64,000 nucleotides of DNA from the NCBI GenBank assembly GCA_023374045.1, contig CM041780.1, forward strand, positions 37,587,030-37,651,029. Reading direction: 5' to 3'. Below, piece by piece: positions 9,072-21,628 of this stretch. A model generated the notes under the pieces. It searched no databases and was not told where the DNA came from. It saw only the letters and a list, made by a program, of their open reading frames with translations. The DNA comes from Limonium bicolor (Eukaryota; Streptophyta; Magnoliopsida; Caryophyllales; Plumbaginaceae). A program made the translations under genes and the position numbers. The number at the start of each line of letters is the position of its first letter. Within the stretch, counting starts at the first letter, position 1.

Positions 9072-12000
9072 AAAAGTGGTATCAGAGCGAAGTATCGCTC
9101 TGATGACTGAATTACCAAGCTTAGGAAGTACCGAGTTAGGATTTTAGTACTTTGGGTTAAGGGTTGTGTGATAGCGTGAGAGATACGCTAGTTGGGAATT
9201 ACCAGTGAACACTGAAAACCTGCTATGTCCTTCCCGCCCTCCACAGTCCCTGTTTATAACTTGGGGAAACAACGCCAGAGAGATGAAAGTCCTCTCTTAC
9301 TCGGGAATATCCGATCTGGCTGTTATTAAGTACCACTGTGAGTACGGAGAACCTGTCATACGGTAGATCCCGAAAACTGGGAATCCCAGAGACGGTTCCC
9401 ATCTAAACAATGTTAACCGCATTTCATAGCGAAGAGTGAAGAATCAGTGTATAGAAGAATAGAATTTCCGGCAACCTGGGTCGACATGCCGAGCAGTCGA
9501 GAATAACCAGCTTGCAACGCATCGACCGTGCAACAGGCAAGAAATGGATTAATGAAACCCGAGACGAGTGTCTACGGAACCACAGTTGTTAAATGATACA
9601 CCAACAGTATACCAACCGATAAGGAACTACAACGTAGTGTCCAAACAAGAGACAAGTCTTAGTAACCACGACAAATGTGTGGAACGGGCTACGAGGAGGA
9701 AACAATACAATAGAAAAAAAAAGGGGGTCTCCAGAATAGGAAACACCCTAGTTAATGATTACCATGTGAAGACAGTGAGAAGTCACCTAGAGGAGTTATA
9801 ATCAAGACAGTCAGATCAAGTGAGGGCCAACAAGGCCACTGATGACAGTGCGGGTAAGGATGATACCACAACCGGTGTGTGTGTTTAACCGATAGCCACT
9901 TAGCATGGCGCACTTGCTATAGCAAGTGCTGCTATAACAGGGCTGTTCGGGAATTTTAACAAATACGAAGTACTTAGTAAGGTACCACGAAGTTAACTCT
10001 GATCATCATAACTGTGGAAGGGCTTAACAGCCTAACCTTTGTAATTGGAAGTACACCAGTCAGCAAGAAGCTAGACTTGGTTAAGGCAAGAAGGCGTTGT
10101 GAAACCATGAGAATTTTTCTTTCAAGCTTAGATTTATTTTAAACTCTTTTCTTTCAAAACCAGATTTTCTTTCAACCAATACTTCTTTCTAACCTTCTTC
10201 TAAACCAAACCAGTAAAACCAAGGGCAGTTGACAAGGATAAACTTTCCCTCGATTAAGTTCGGGAAGCACGGAATGAATATTGTCACGGGACAATATAAG
10301 GGAGTTGACAACAGAATACTTCACCTAGGCGTGTGACGAACACTACGAGTGTACCAACTGTAATGTGGGACGACCGCACTCCGATAGGAGCTTGTGGGCC
10401 TGACAGACCTGCTTTTGGGTTAGTTGGGTAAGTAGTAATGTATCAGCATGGTACCCCACATATGTATACGAGTAGAGTCCGGAACACGGGAAGTAGTCGA
10501 CTCCATACTACGGTCAGCAGTAAAAGTCAAGCAAGAGCAACTGATTACCATGAATGGTTAAAGTAAAGGAACTCAGTTAAGTTAACGAGACTAAAGGAAT
10601 TAGTGAATTCATTTCAAGGAAATGTTTATGAGTTAGGAAGTGCGAAGTGCACAAACTGTTATGTAAAGACATCACATATGTCTTAAGAATCCCGAGGGAT
10701 AAACATGATCGCTGGAACGGAGACCCAGCCTGTGCATGGCAAGGCAGATGCCTGATGTGGACACATTAGTGTGCAATGAACAGGATGAAACTCCCAGAAT
10801 GAGTACCTACACTACCAGGAAATGTTGATCTTCATAGAAGAGGATAATAAGTCAGTTAAGAACGCAAACGGCGTGGCTAACTGAATATACCAATAAGTGT
10901 GAACCAGATGTTAGGCATAACTTAGCAACACCCAAGAGCAATCCTTGAAGGGTGTTCACATCAACAATAATGGCACAAAATGACATGACAGAAACACAAG
11001 GGTTGAAACTAACACCCAGTTTAGATATAAGTTGTCAGGAGACGGACTGGCAATCCTAAGGGGCATCCCGTGAAAGGAAACGTGATGCAGCGACCTTGTC
11101 ATGGAGCCCAATACAACCTCTAACCATGTAATGTTGTATAGAGAAGTACATGTGTGTGGACAGCCTACAATGAGCGCAGCTCAAGGCAAATAAGGCTTAT
11201 AAGCCATAAACAAGATATGTTATATAAATTAGATTGATTGCCGAAGTTTATGTCGTATAAGTGAATAGAGCGGAGAACGAACCACTGCATTAAGAGTGGG
11301 GATACCTCTCGATATCGTGAGACCGCAGGAGCGGTAGTTATGTGAACCAATCTCAAGAAATATGTTAAGGATGGACGATATTATTATTGAAAGAGAGCAG
11401 TTAGTTTAGTAGTATGTGTGTATAAAGTGAAACACCGAGCTGAATAATGTCGGCTTGTGACTCGAATGATCAATGCTCAAGGAGCATTCGGTAGTCATCC
11501 AAATGAATGACGAACCATAGTGTGAATAATGTAAGTATATGTGTGGAAGTTAATGTGACAGTAAATACCATGTAAGTTAGTGTTATGTTATACAAGGAGC
11601 ACGGTGCGCAGTAAGCGACCGTTGTATAAGTATTGTTAAACGGTAATATAGCAACTAAGCACAGTTACGAGTTAAACCCAATAGAGAAACAACAGTAAGT
11701 GGTACCAAACAACTAGGCAGTAAGCCAGTAGCCAGTATTACGAGATCAGAATCTCAGTGAAACACAGTGTGAATTCCTATTGCAATCGCATGAGAGATTT
11801 ACTGTCAAGAGTTTACGCCTCTGCACTCTGTATGACTGAGTGTTTTGGTATTGCACTTGCGCGGTAATGATCAAGTGGAATAGCTAGGAATTGGAAACAT
11901 GTTAATTGTGGAGGAATAATGTTATAATGGCCGATGCATAGGAAATGCAAGGCCGCACCAATGAAAGAATACATGTACAAAACCAAATGTGGAGGCATGA

Positions 12001-13384
12001 TTAGAAACAAGTGACTGCAGTAACACAGAATACAAGATATCGGTATGGAATATACCTCAAGTGTGGGAAATAGCTGAGAGAGCACTACACACTAGGTAGT
12101 AGCTCAACCTCAACTGATAGTAAGTCGGAAGGAAACAAGTCAATCATTGTGAAATACATAGCTGTATACACAGTAAGTTATTAGAGAAGTGGATGGAAAG
12201 TCTTGAAACTCACCGAATTCGCTCACGGTAAGAGATACCACGCGTCGGTTGAGAAACTGTTATTACCAAGATAAAGACGATAATTGGAGATGTACAATAC
12301 AGTAAGAATAGTGAATGGGGCAAACTACACCCTACAGTTGTCAGAGTTGCGCAGCAGACACTAATGAACCAGTGATTCAAGTGTACAACGTGAATAGCAA
12401 ATATGAGTAAATGGCTAATTATTAACGCCTAGAAGCCTCACAGGCCAGAACTGAAACCAGTCACGAGTTAAAGCAAACTCTAATGAGAATTCTCGGTTTA
12501 GGGACTAAACCGCCAATACGGTCAAGATCCTCTAACCGGAACACATTGTACAACAGACCGCGTGGAAGTTAAAACACTTCACGACAGCAGAACATTTTAA
12601 GCCAATGTTCAGTGATTGATTACGTGGGCGTAATCCCTTTTATGAGGGGTAGAGCGCAAAACCACATAGTGTGTATTACCGTACAGGTGTATGTGACTTA
12701 TGTTGTGCATAGCACAAATAATTTGTTTTGATGATTGGTGCGTGTGTTACGTAAACATACGCATTCATTCATGGTTTAATTGTGGTAATTGCGCACAGAA
12801 GATGCGAATACCATTGTGATAAGTGTATTGATTTATTAACAGTTGTGTGTGATGGTACAAGTGTGGGGAGTAGAGAAACTCCCGGGGAACAAAAAAACCC
12901 CGACAGTGTATAAATGTGAAACTGTGTGTGGTATTTTGATAAAATATATGTGTATATATATACTATATAGTGATTCATGAAAGGGTATGAAATCGACATA
13001 GAACCTAGTGAGAATAAGATTCCTAAGGTAACAACATTAAAGTGAATGGAAATAACTGATAGACGAAGTTCTATCCCTTGGAGATGTTATGATCATGACT
13101 AGAATGATTTAAAAGATAGAAAATTGGAAATGAGTGATTTATTTGATGCTTAAAAATGAAGTGGGAGGTGGAACTTGATTTGCATGCGATCAAGGGAAGC
13201 CGAACACAAATTGGGGTGGAAGGATAGTTCGACACTGATGCTGATCACATTAGGGTTGAATGATTCTTGAAGCTCCCCTTAAGTGGTCACAAATAACCAC
13301 ACTAAGAAAAGAAGCAAAGAGCATAAGTTGGACTTGGAGTTGTGTGTGTTTTCAAAAGGATTTTCAATTGGTGTTTTCAAAACA
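9072..13384 (+). other. A1 internal region, non-coding
   Basis: There is no gag, protease, integrase or RT motif in any frame; the longest open frames are under 100 codons and not similar between A1 and A2. The nucleotide sequence nevertheless aligns with A2 throughout (for example 13141-13380 with 44640-44400 reversed). This is the LARD pattern: RNA structure or packaging signals kept, proteins supplied by another element. Confidence 0.7.
9077..9090 (+). other. primer-binding site, initiator Met-tRNA type (A1)
   Basis: TGGTATCAGAGCGA lies 5 bp after the LTR end. It is the classic plant sequence complementary to the 3' end of initiator Met-tRNA, where minus-strand DNA synthesis starts. Confidence 0.85.
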
Positions 13385-13601
13385 GTCGGTTAACATCCCA
13401 AAGGCCTTACTTGATTTGAATGTGTGAGTTATCTGTTCGGGCTTCGGCCTAAAAGTTTAGATTTAGGTGATTTCCCTTCTGGCCCAATCTGAATCATCCA
13501 ATTAGTTCTAGGCCCATGAAAAAACAAATCCACCTAAAGCGATCCATAAAAATTCATCAGGCCTTTCCTTTTTGGGCCCATTCTAGTCCAGGAAGACTTT
13601 T

Positions 13602-13651
13602 TGAAACACCCCAGAAAATCTTAGCTATAAAATATACCTTCTTTATTATTA
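13602..13651 (+). repeat. inverted U3 terminus of C
   Basis: These 50 bp repeat the first bases of the C LTR (TGAAACACCCCAG, then 'tcttagctataaaatatacc') in plus orientation. The two other copies, ending at 18069 and 28295, are in minus orientation. The sequence stops at TTATTATT, three bases before the TRIM LTR. Confidence 0.8.
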
Positions 13652-14191
13652 TCTGTGACAGCCCAGCCCAATCAACCCACATGTGTCCGCACAGATTTGT
13701 TCCTGGGACTCACCCCAAAACGGGTCACACAAGGGAGAGGTATCCATGCACCTATAAGGCACACTTCGTTCTCCTCCCCAATCGATGTGGGAGGTAGCCC
13801 ACCTCTGGGTGCTACACTCCACCTGTAACACCCCTACTACGCTCATAACATTACTTGAAATCGCAGCGGAATTTAAACAACTAAACAGTAACTAAACGAT
13901 TGGTGCTACAACGCCGTCAACCACCCACGTGGTTAACAAGGCTGAATAAATACAAGTGTACCGGTCTGATGATCAGACTCCCGAGCATAGAACTAATAAC
14001 CATATATAAAAAAACACAATACCGAGTATTTACTTACATCCTTCACTGTAAACTATCACTGTAAACTGTTCACAACCAAAATACATAACGCCACGGGAGC
14101 ACAGGCGCATCCCGGGCCCAACATCCAAAAGTAATCAAAAGTAAACCTACAACCTTGAATCTAAAGCCATTCCGCTTCTTCGATCCTCATC

Positions 14192-14226
14192 CTGCAGCAT
14201 AAGAAATATGGAGCCCCCGAGGGGGT
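14192..14226 (-). promoter_or_regulatory. U5-proximal GC hairpin and acceptor-like site in A4
   Basis: On the minus strand ACCCCCTCGGGGGCT is followed by a short run ending TGCTGCAG|GATGAG. This is the A4 counterpart of the A1 feature at 8675-8715; the hairpin bases differ but remain paired. Confidence 0.45.
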
Positions 14227-15171
14227 CAGCAACCCTTGGCTGGTATGGTTAACGCGCAGCCCATCGGCTACCAGGATACGCGCAACTAATTGTCATGGTG
14301 ACATGGCATTCATTTTAAAACACACAACTTATACATATCATAACATGGGTATGTACACAACACACACATCACACAAGAACAATTCCTTTTAGGAAGAGAA
14401 CCAACACAGTTAGTCCCCATAGAGAGCCTAGAGAATGTTGCCATACTCATGCTAAGCTCGTTACATAACTCGTTACCGTCCTGTTAGATTGAACGGATAA
14501 CTTAACACAAGGTGCCTCGGATATAGTGATCCAAGCACACCGAACAACACATAGTATGCCCCTGTGGCCCGACGTGAGTCAGTAAAATAGCCTTGGTTAA
14601 GCTAAAGGGAAGGTTGGAAACCAAATTGGAGAACAACCATAACATACGAGAGAATCGAACTGGTTATGACATCGACTCCCATACTCACACGCGTGGCCGG
14701 AACAGACCGGACTCCTCACTTCCCCCGTTAGCACTTGTTAGCAGTTCATTATTGAACTCAATACATAATTCACAATAATAGGTCAAGTCATGTTAGACAC
14801 ACAAGGGAATAGAGAGTCATACTTAACAACATAATAATATTTAACAACTGTAAACTCTTTACATGGTTTAATCTTACAAAGTCATAAACACACAGATAAA
14901 CAAACAACACACAAGCCGGTGTAAACCGGTAGGCAACAGACTGCAAGAAAACCATACCTTGGTCCTTGCTTCGATTTGTTTCCACTGTAGGTCACTCCTA
15001 TACATGATTAATAACGTCGGTTAATTAATTTATTTAACCTCAAATTTACTAAGTGTTTAACATGATTATATGACACGTTGTAATGTCTTAACTTATATTT
15101 GATTACCTACATTATACCCCCCTAGGGTTTATTACTTAAGCCATTCTTGTTTGTTTTTTTTTTTACAAGTT

Positions 15172-15505
15172 TAGGTCCGACCGACCTTACACAAGGTCGG
15201 TCCATTCCAGAACATATTAACGTCAAAATTTTCTACTCCGACCGACCTTGTAAGTTCGGTCGCATGTTCGGTCCATTCCTGAGAGTTTCTTCCCTTTGAA
15301 AATTCAGGCTCGACCGAACTTGCCAAGTCCGGTCCCATGTTCGGTCGATTCCAGAAACTTAATTCGTACACAAAATACAAGCCCGACCGACCTTGCAAGT
15401 CCGGTCCCCAAGGTCGGTCCATTCCAGAAACCAATTCTCGTAGGGTAAACTGGGCTCGACCGACCTTGGCAAGTTCGGTCGCAAGGTCGGTCTGCTCCAG
15501 ACCCT
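15172..15505. repeat. GC-rich CCGACC/GGTCGG inverted-repeat cluster in A4
   Basis: Five repeated modules each have a CGACCGACCTT-type half and an AAGGTCGGTC-type half, divided by a spacer containing 'ccattcc.gaa'. It occupies the same LTR site as the clusters in A1, A2 and A3. Confidence 0.75.
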
Positions 15506-17701
15506 TATTTTCCATTGCCCATTCAACTCCAAACTTCTCCTAAGGCCTCCTAATGTTTTCTAACATCATTTGGTACACTTATATCCACATACAACATCCA
15601 TGAAACTCATTATCTATCACCTTAAATACTTACTCATTTCATACCGAAATTCCTAACACTTATGTTATTTCCTCCTTAATTTTCCAAGTGGTGTTTCATA
15701 CCTATGATAACTACTATCCCAAAATGCTTTCTCCTCATTTTAACATCATCTCCCAAGCATCATTTCTTACCACTTAAACCCTAGTTGATGTCTAAGTCCC
15801 TTTGTTTACCTAGAACACCTTAAGACATTATTTCTCCTCTTGTAAAATACTTAAGCATTTCCAACATTTCTAGTTCACCAAACCTTATGTAAACACTTAG
15901 AACTTCTTACTTCTTACCTAAATTTTGACATGGATTCTCCTAAAACATTACTAAGCCAAAACACATTGCTTTCTCCATTAAGCACACCAGAACACCTAAA
16001 TTCACCAAGAACACTCTCACACACAAAGTTTCACCAAATTTACACTACATCACAATATAGTGCATAATTTAAATTGCATGACACTTAGGCCCTTAAAATG
16101 CATGGCTCTTAGGCCCTTAAAGTGCATAACTGTTAAACATTGAATTTCCACAATATACATGCCTTTGACCTGCAAATACATACAACAACACATATGTCCT
16201 TTTACTAATCTCCTTGAGAACATTTCACTAAGTCATTTACCATTTGCTCTTTAGGTAGTTTTAACAAGCATTATAAGCTCATTTCTCCTAAGGCATTAAA
16301 CACATTAGGTTAGCATGTTTACCTCTTTTCACACAAACTTCTCTCTTGTTTCCTTGTTTAAAATCGGCTAGGTATTTGATTCCTTGTCAACTACTAAACA
16401 ATATACAAGCAATGTAATGAGTATACAAGCTCCAAGCTTAAACTCATTGTAAACCCTAGGTTTTACATTGTTTCGATAACATTAAGATAGTTGTTTTACC
16501 TTGGTATTTGAAGAGAGATTGAATATCTATCAAGAGAGGACTCCACCTAGTCCTTGAAAGGTTGGAATGAAGGTAAAACAAACCCATATAAAGAGCACCT
16601 TCAATGGGCATTTTCGGTCAACAACAAAACATGGAGGAAATGAAATTTTTATTTGAGATTCCTTACCTAGAAGCAAGGGAGAACAATAATATGTAGAAAT
16701 ATAAGCTCAAGCTCCTTCAATGGTAGAACTCCATGGCACCGAAATGGTGGTCTTGAAGTTTTGAGAAGGTAGGAATGAAGAGCTTGATGAGACTAAGAGA
16801 ATGGTGGTGTTTGTTTTTGATTTGGTTAAGTGAGCTAGAAATAACAAGAGGTCAAAGATGGAGTTTTGATGGAGGTGGTGTATCACCGTGAGAGAGAGCA
16901 AGGAAATGGAGAAGGTGAAATGTTGGAGACGGTGGGAATGCAAGGAAGAATGAAGCAAATGAGATAAGTCTTGCTTTTAGAAGATAGAAGCTATTTGTAC
17001 TTAAAAGTAAATAGTAACTAAGTAGTTCATCTTTTATTTACTTAACATATTAACAAGGGTGGTGAGTCACCACACCTTAAAAAACCGGCCCCCAATAGTA
17101 CTTAGGGGTACTTTGGTCTTTATTTGTCAATTTAATTACTTATAACAACATATGTTACAAACTAGCTTATAAAAGTCACTATTCATAAAAACAAGGCACA
17201 AAGAAGTGAAATTTTTGATTTCCCATTGATATAGACTTCCAAATGTGATACTATATAGTACACATGTTAATTAAAGAGTAATGATGGACATTTAGCCATT
17301 CAAAACTCATTTAGAAGACAATTTTTCAAAAATGTGCTTTAAGACTCCTTAAAGCACATTTTGTGTTTTAACTTGTTTTCAAGCTTGGTTTTCTTTGCTA
17401 ATTGGTTTAATATGTTCATTAGTATATAAATAAGGTCTTGATAAGTTCATTAGGTCTTAACCAAGCTTATCCCAAGCTTAGAGCACATTTTGGCTCTTAT
17501 TGACCTTAAAGCACATTTTGTGTTTTCTATGGTTTAAATTGCTTACTAATGTTTCTAAGACTCTTTTTAGTCTTAATATACCATGTTTAAATGTTTAAAC
17601 AACATAACTAGGTTTGGGGTATTTCACCACCCCCCTCACAGGAGCCCAGCGCCCTCGCGGGCCCACTGGCACACCGACCTGGGTCTCGCTCTGATACCAT
17701 C

Positions 17702-17840
17702 TGTGACAGCCCAGCCCAATCAACCCACATGTGTGATATTGTCCGCTTTGGCACGTAGGCCGGACGGATTTGTTCCTGGGACTCACCCCAAAACGCGTCA
17801 CACAAGGGAGAGGTATCCATGCACCTATAAGGCACACTTC
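17702..17840 (-). repeat. truncated TRIM 5' LTR
   Basis: It aligns with 13654-13768 of the other TRIM LTR, plus an extra segment with 'gtccgctttggcacg' that the partner has lost. It stops at GGCACACTTC, where the partner continues into CGTTCTCC; a C LTR fragment follows. The shared CTTC/TTCC at the joint suggests microhomology-mediated joining. Confidence 0.75.
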
Positions 17841-18069
17841 CAAACATTTGAGTTTATCCAAAACTATTCTAAAATTGATGGTAATGTATATGCTTCCTAA
17901 AATCTATAGCTGTTATAATACATGTATACGTGTCTACAATTTTCATTTGTACAAGCTAGTAATTTAATAACTTCCATTGTACTAGCTTATATCAATTTCA
18001 AGCAAACACATACACATATAAAATAATAAAGAAGGTATATTTTATAGCTAAGATATCTGGGGTGTTTCA
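17841..18069 (-). repeat. C 3' LTR fragment (U3 start, 229 bp)
   Basis: It is nearly identical to 28067-28295, the start of the C 5' LTR, with a handful of substitutions. It begins on the minus strand with TGAAACACCCCAG and ends after 229 bp at the TRIM junction. Confidence 0.85.
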
Positions 18070-18552
18070 TTCTCCCCTCCTTAAATAAAGCTTCGTCCCC
18101 GAAGCTCCTTAACCATAAATGATTCAGCAACATCACCATAAACACAAGTGAACCAATGCTAACTGTTATCTAATCACAAGCAATTAAGCAACTTCACAAG
18201 GAATACCGATTTCCATGAAGCAATAGCTCATCCAAGGACACGCAGATCCACGGTTTTCAATATACCAAGCACATTTCATCACGTAAGTCAAACACATATC
18301 ATCAAGCAATCAAACGCATAATATAAAGCAACCACATACTAGTTCCATTTATGTCTAGTTACTAACCCATTTTTTTCCACCAACACCACGCTTCTGACGC
18401 GCCACTCTGATCTTGGTTTTCATGCATACATTAGTCATGTAATCATAAGTAATCAAACATCCAGACATCCAGTCAAACATTCACACATAAGCACTCAAGC
18501 AATAATCACCTATCATTTACCCGATCTTCAACCTATTGCTCTGATACCACAT
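18070..18552 (-). other. C internal region (483 bp) with polypurine tract and primer site
   Basis: On the minus strand it starts with primer site TGGTATCAGAGC (18549-18538), 3 bp after the LTR end. It finishes with GCTTCGGGGACGAAGC and the purine tract AAGGAGGGGAGAA directly before the 3' LTR. Between them is no open frame of note. The GAAGCTTCGGGGACGAAGC-type end is shared with A2 (43789-43825) and is typical of Ty3/gypsy elements. All gag-pol is missing. Confidence 0.8.
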
Positions 18553-19432
18553 TGTAACACCCCAATTTCCAGACCTAATTTTGTGTCTTTTATCTCAATT
18601 TCTCATCTTACACAGCGGAAGACTTACAACAAACCTGGGGGTGCTACCGCCACACTCACTCACTAGTGAGTGCTAAGGCTAACTACTACTATCACTTCCA
18701 AATTAAGTTATACTTTTAAACCTTTGTATATTTATAATATAACCACAACTTATACAGACTTACACCAACTTTATTAGCTTACACAAAACTGTTTAACACT
18801 AATACTTAAGGAACTTTATGGGGATAATTACAACCCCCTTTCTAATCTTCAATCCTTATTCCTCTTTAGCTCCACTATCTCATGCAACTTCATACTAGGG
18901 TAAACACCATCCTTTACCTGTACCGTGGTCAGTCATACATCACAGAGAAAAGAAACAGGGCATAACGCCAAAATCAGCACACTGAGTAACTCCCATCACA
19001 ACATGTAAAATACATTTTACTTGTAAAATCCAAGATTAATAAACATAGCAACAAAGATAGTGGAACACTACAACCCATGAAACAAGATAATAGCATAGCA
19101 CAATCAGAACAGGGTCAACACATAAAAACCATAGATTAGCACCACCTGCTGCTTACCTTAGCATAAGGTGCATAAATGATCATTACAAATATTATCAAGT
19201 ATCACTCACCAAAACAATCAATATCAGTTTGTAGGCGGTATAACCAATGCCAAGATCCACTGAGTATAAAATCCAAAACCATGATATGATTTCCACCTGT
19301 CCTCGGGCAATCAGTCTTTTGACATAGAGCACTAACACTCTCGACCCCTCGGATAATTCACCTCACCCCATGTCCTTAAGTGTGCACACCCCCTATGAAT
19401 CATCAGTCCATAGAGTAGATCATGATGGCTTA

Positions 19433-19521
19433 GCTCCAATACATTGGTAGGAGCAATTAATAAAAGACCCCAATACACTGGTAGGGGCAGTCTCAGTAAA
19501 CTCCAATACATTGGTAGGAGT
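19433..19521. repeat. three hairpin repeats with compensating stem changes
   Basis: The copies are GCTCCAATACATTGGTAGGAG+C (19433-19454), CCCCAATACACTGGTAGGGG (19468-19487) and ACTCCAATACATTGGTAGGAG+T (19500-19521). The stem CTCC/GGAG changes to CCCC/GGGG in the middle copy, and the outer pair is G-C in the first and A-T in the third. Spacers are unrelated. This pattern suggests selection for an RNA hairpin. Confidence 0.65.
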
Positions 19522-20397
19522 AATATTTCATAAACACATTACCACTTGGCTTAAGCACAAACTTGCCTTACACCTCACTTCCATATTCATAAACACAAGA
19601 TAAATCAACACATAAAGTCAATATAAGAACCATAGTAATTGCTGGATAGAAATAGCATCACAACAGTAAACATTATTATCCACGGTAAACGCCCGTACAT
19701 TTAAGTATATCTCAACAGGAGCACCAAATTCATCAAGCCAAGTAATCATCTAGCTTCACATAAACAATGTAAACCATAATGGTATTTAAGACATAAGAAA
19801 ACAATCCACACACAAGCACACCCTTCCTGGCTAAACGTAACAACAATGATGAACAATTACCATATTTACAGTCGATTTTCAAGGTAACTAATCAACAATC
19901 ACTTTAGCAAATGGTTGGGCACTTCCTTGCCTCATCCACTAGTTCAAAGTCAATAAAATACAAACTATAGCATCATAACAGGTCAGTACAACCAGCCAAA
20001 ACATTCATTGAACATAAACAATACAATATCAACATTTACAGTTTACCACTATAAGAATTTATACACATTTGTACTTTCAGGCAAATTCACTGAGTTTACC
20101 TAAACCAAATTGTCAATCAGCTTCATATAGTAATTATAAACCTCATTGATTTGTAAAACACAAAATATTCAACCCACACAAATATTACCACACTTGACTG
20201 TACAAAATGATAACATTGACATTTACGGTTTAATTTTAACAACCCGTTTCCTTAATAACTTGCCTAGGGATTTAACTATCATTTCCCTACCTTCATGTAT
20301 GTGTAATACACATTATTATATTCCAACTAATAAGCAATTGAATCGCTGGACAGAACCAGCTCAAATTCAAATATATACATCATTTTACAACAAATAA

Positions 20398-21395
20398 ATT
20401 TTTGATTGTAAACTAACATATTTTCCATTGTACACCTTTGTATATCTTGGTCATTTATCAAGTTAACCTTAGGTTCCCATCCAGATTTACTTAATTCTTA
20501 TAAGCTTTAAAAATCACCTAAACACAATTAAAATAACCTCCTGCAAATATTTCCTAACCGGTACATAAGGATACCGATTTTATACAAATAAATGACATTC
20601 ATGTTATATATTATTATTACGTTAGGAAAAATTTGGTAGCCAACCTACCTATTCAATCTGATCAAGCAGCTACTTTAATTATATCTTTTCATGAGCTAAA
20701 TAAGCTAAAAAAAACAAAACTCACGCAGCACACTAGTATTAATTACCGGTTATAAAAAAAACTGTCTTACCTCACGTTTTCCTCCTCCACTAATTTGTCT
20801 TTACTACCTAACTTACCAGCTGCTATTGACCGTGTAACATACTGAAATAAATGAGGAGTCTAACCAGCTAACTAGGTAGAACGCAACTCCCCGAAGCAGT
20901 AAATTAGTACACTAGAAACCGCATACAACAACTAGATAAAAAAAACTAGTTTTTAACATCTTGGTTGTACATGAGAGTTAGAGGTTCATTCAACCAAGGA
21001 AATCAATCCCATTTAAAACCGTAAAATAGCACCATGAAAAATCAGATTTTAAAAGCTTGTTGTTCAAGGTAGTTACCTGATTTCTTCTAGATATTTTCTT
21101 TCTAATTCTTTGAGGTTCCTACAGCTTAATGTCCCTCCTTTCTTCTCCTTAACTCTTCTAGCAGTTAGAGCCTCATTCCCTTCCCAAAACTTGCGCAAGG
21201 CAAGATAACAGCAGCAGCAAACAGCAACTCTTCCAGCTTTGCTCTCGGTTGTGCAATTGTCTTCTTTGCTGTTGAATTCCCTTACAGCTACTAACTTGCT
21301 GTAATTTTTTTTTGCAACTTTTTTGATAATAGTTTCCATCAACGGTTCTTCATGAAGGCTGAACCCATCAATGACAAATCCATAGTTCATCAGAG
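20398..21395 (-). other. non-coding C LTR segment with splice-donor-like sites
   Basis: No convincing gene. On the minus strand an open frame of 105 codons (21390-21073) reads through Lys/Glu-rich, low-complexity residues. It ends in a good donor-like GAAATCAG|GTAACT; a second donor-like AACGTGAG|GTAAGACAG lies near 20780. The segment lies directly downstream of the brawnin-like frame once the copia insertion is removed, so it may be its 3' transcript region. I do not recognise the frame as a protein. Confidence 0.3.
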
Positions 21396-21400
21396 CAGAT

Positions 21401-21577
21401 TAATAGCCCAGAGTCTATAGTGGGCCGGAATATTAATACATACTAAGCCCATATGTACTAAGGGCTTCTTTACAGTTTGTAAGTAGTATAAATACACACT
21501 TGTAAAACCCTGATCAATACAATACAACATACACAGTTACGTATTCACTGTTCTATCGCCTATCTCACACTCTATTA
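21401..21577 (+). repeat. copia 5' LTR with TATA box
   Basis: TATAAATA at 21487-21494 is a credible TATA box for the element's own RNA, with start expected about 30 bp on. The matching box in the 3' LTR is at 25916-25923. Termini TAATAG/CTATTA form a 6-bp inverted repeat. Confidence 0.9.
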
Positions 21578-21590
21578 TGGTATCAGATGC
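21578..21590 (+). other. copia primer-binding site
   Basis: TGGTATCAGATGC immediately follows the LTR. It differs from the usual TGGTATCAGAGC near its 3' side (T inserted before GC) but keeps the 10 bases nearest the priming end. Confidence 0.85.
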
Positions 21591-21628
21591 TCGAATGATC
21601 TAACGATCTTCTTCCTGGGATCTCCTCA

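Larger units (their letters stand above)
4632..13384 (+). mobile_element. element A1, LARD-like giant-LTR retroelement, 3' truncated
   Basis: A1 consists of a complete 5' LTR (4632-9071), a primer-binding site at 9077 and 4.3 kb of internal DNA without gag or pol. The internal DNA is collinear with the internal region of A2, read from 48835 down to about 44400 on the minus strand. LTRs over 4 kb around a conserved non-coding interior match the definition of large retrotransposon derivatives. At about 13384 the match to A2 stops and B1 sequence begins, so the rest of the interior and the 3' LTR were deleted. It inserted into the CACTA relic. Confidence 0.8.
13824..17626 (-). mobile_element. 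A4, solo A-type LTR (3.8 kb)
   Basis: The LTR ends are intact (on the plus strand TGTAACACCCC at the left and GGGGTATTTCA at the right), with perfect 5-bp duplications CCACC at 13819-13823 and 17627-17631. No primer site or internal DNA is attached. It sits in the internal region of the TRIM, whose halves rejoin cleanly. A solo LTR forms by recombination between the two LTRs of a full element. Confidence 0.9.
13654..17840 (-). mobile_element. TRIM retroelement with nested solo LTR
   Basis: Without the nested solo LTR it is tiny: 3' LTR 13654-13816 (163 bp), an internal region of about 77 bp, and a truncated 5' LTR 17702-17840. On the minus strand the LTR starts TGTAGCACCC and ends GGGCTGTCACA. 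The primer site TGGTATCAGAGCGAGA is at 17699-17684, and a G-rich tract (GAGGGGGGTGGAG) sits next to the 3' LTR. LTR sequences such as 'cccacatcgattgggg' and 'ggtgcatggatacctctccc' resemble a TRIM family widespread in eudicots (from memory). The 3' LTR lacks about 30 bp present in the 5' copy. The 5' copy ends abruptly at the C LTR fragment. Confidence 0.75.

Noticed and set aside
9072..13384. Decayed gag-pol in the A1 interior
   Set aside because: No zinc knuckle, YVDD/YIDD, integrase or RNase H pattern could be found on either strand, and A2 lacks them too.
21073..21390. 105-codon minus-strand frame beside copia
   Set aside because: Lys/Glu-rich low complexity, no recognisable domain, and it ends at a donor-like site; more likely transcript leader or trailer.
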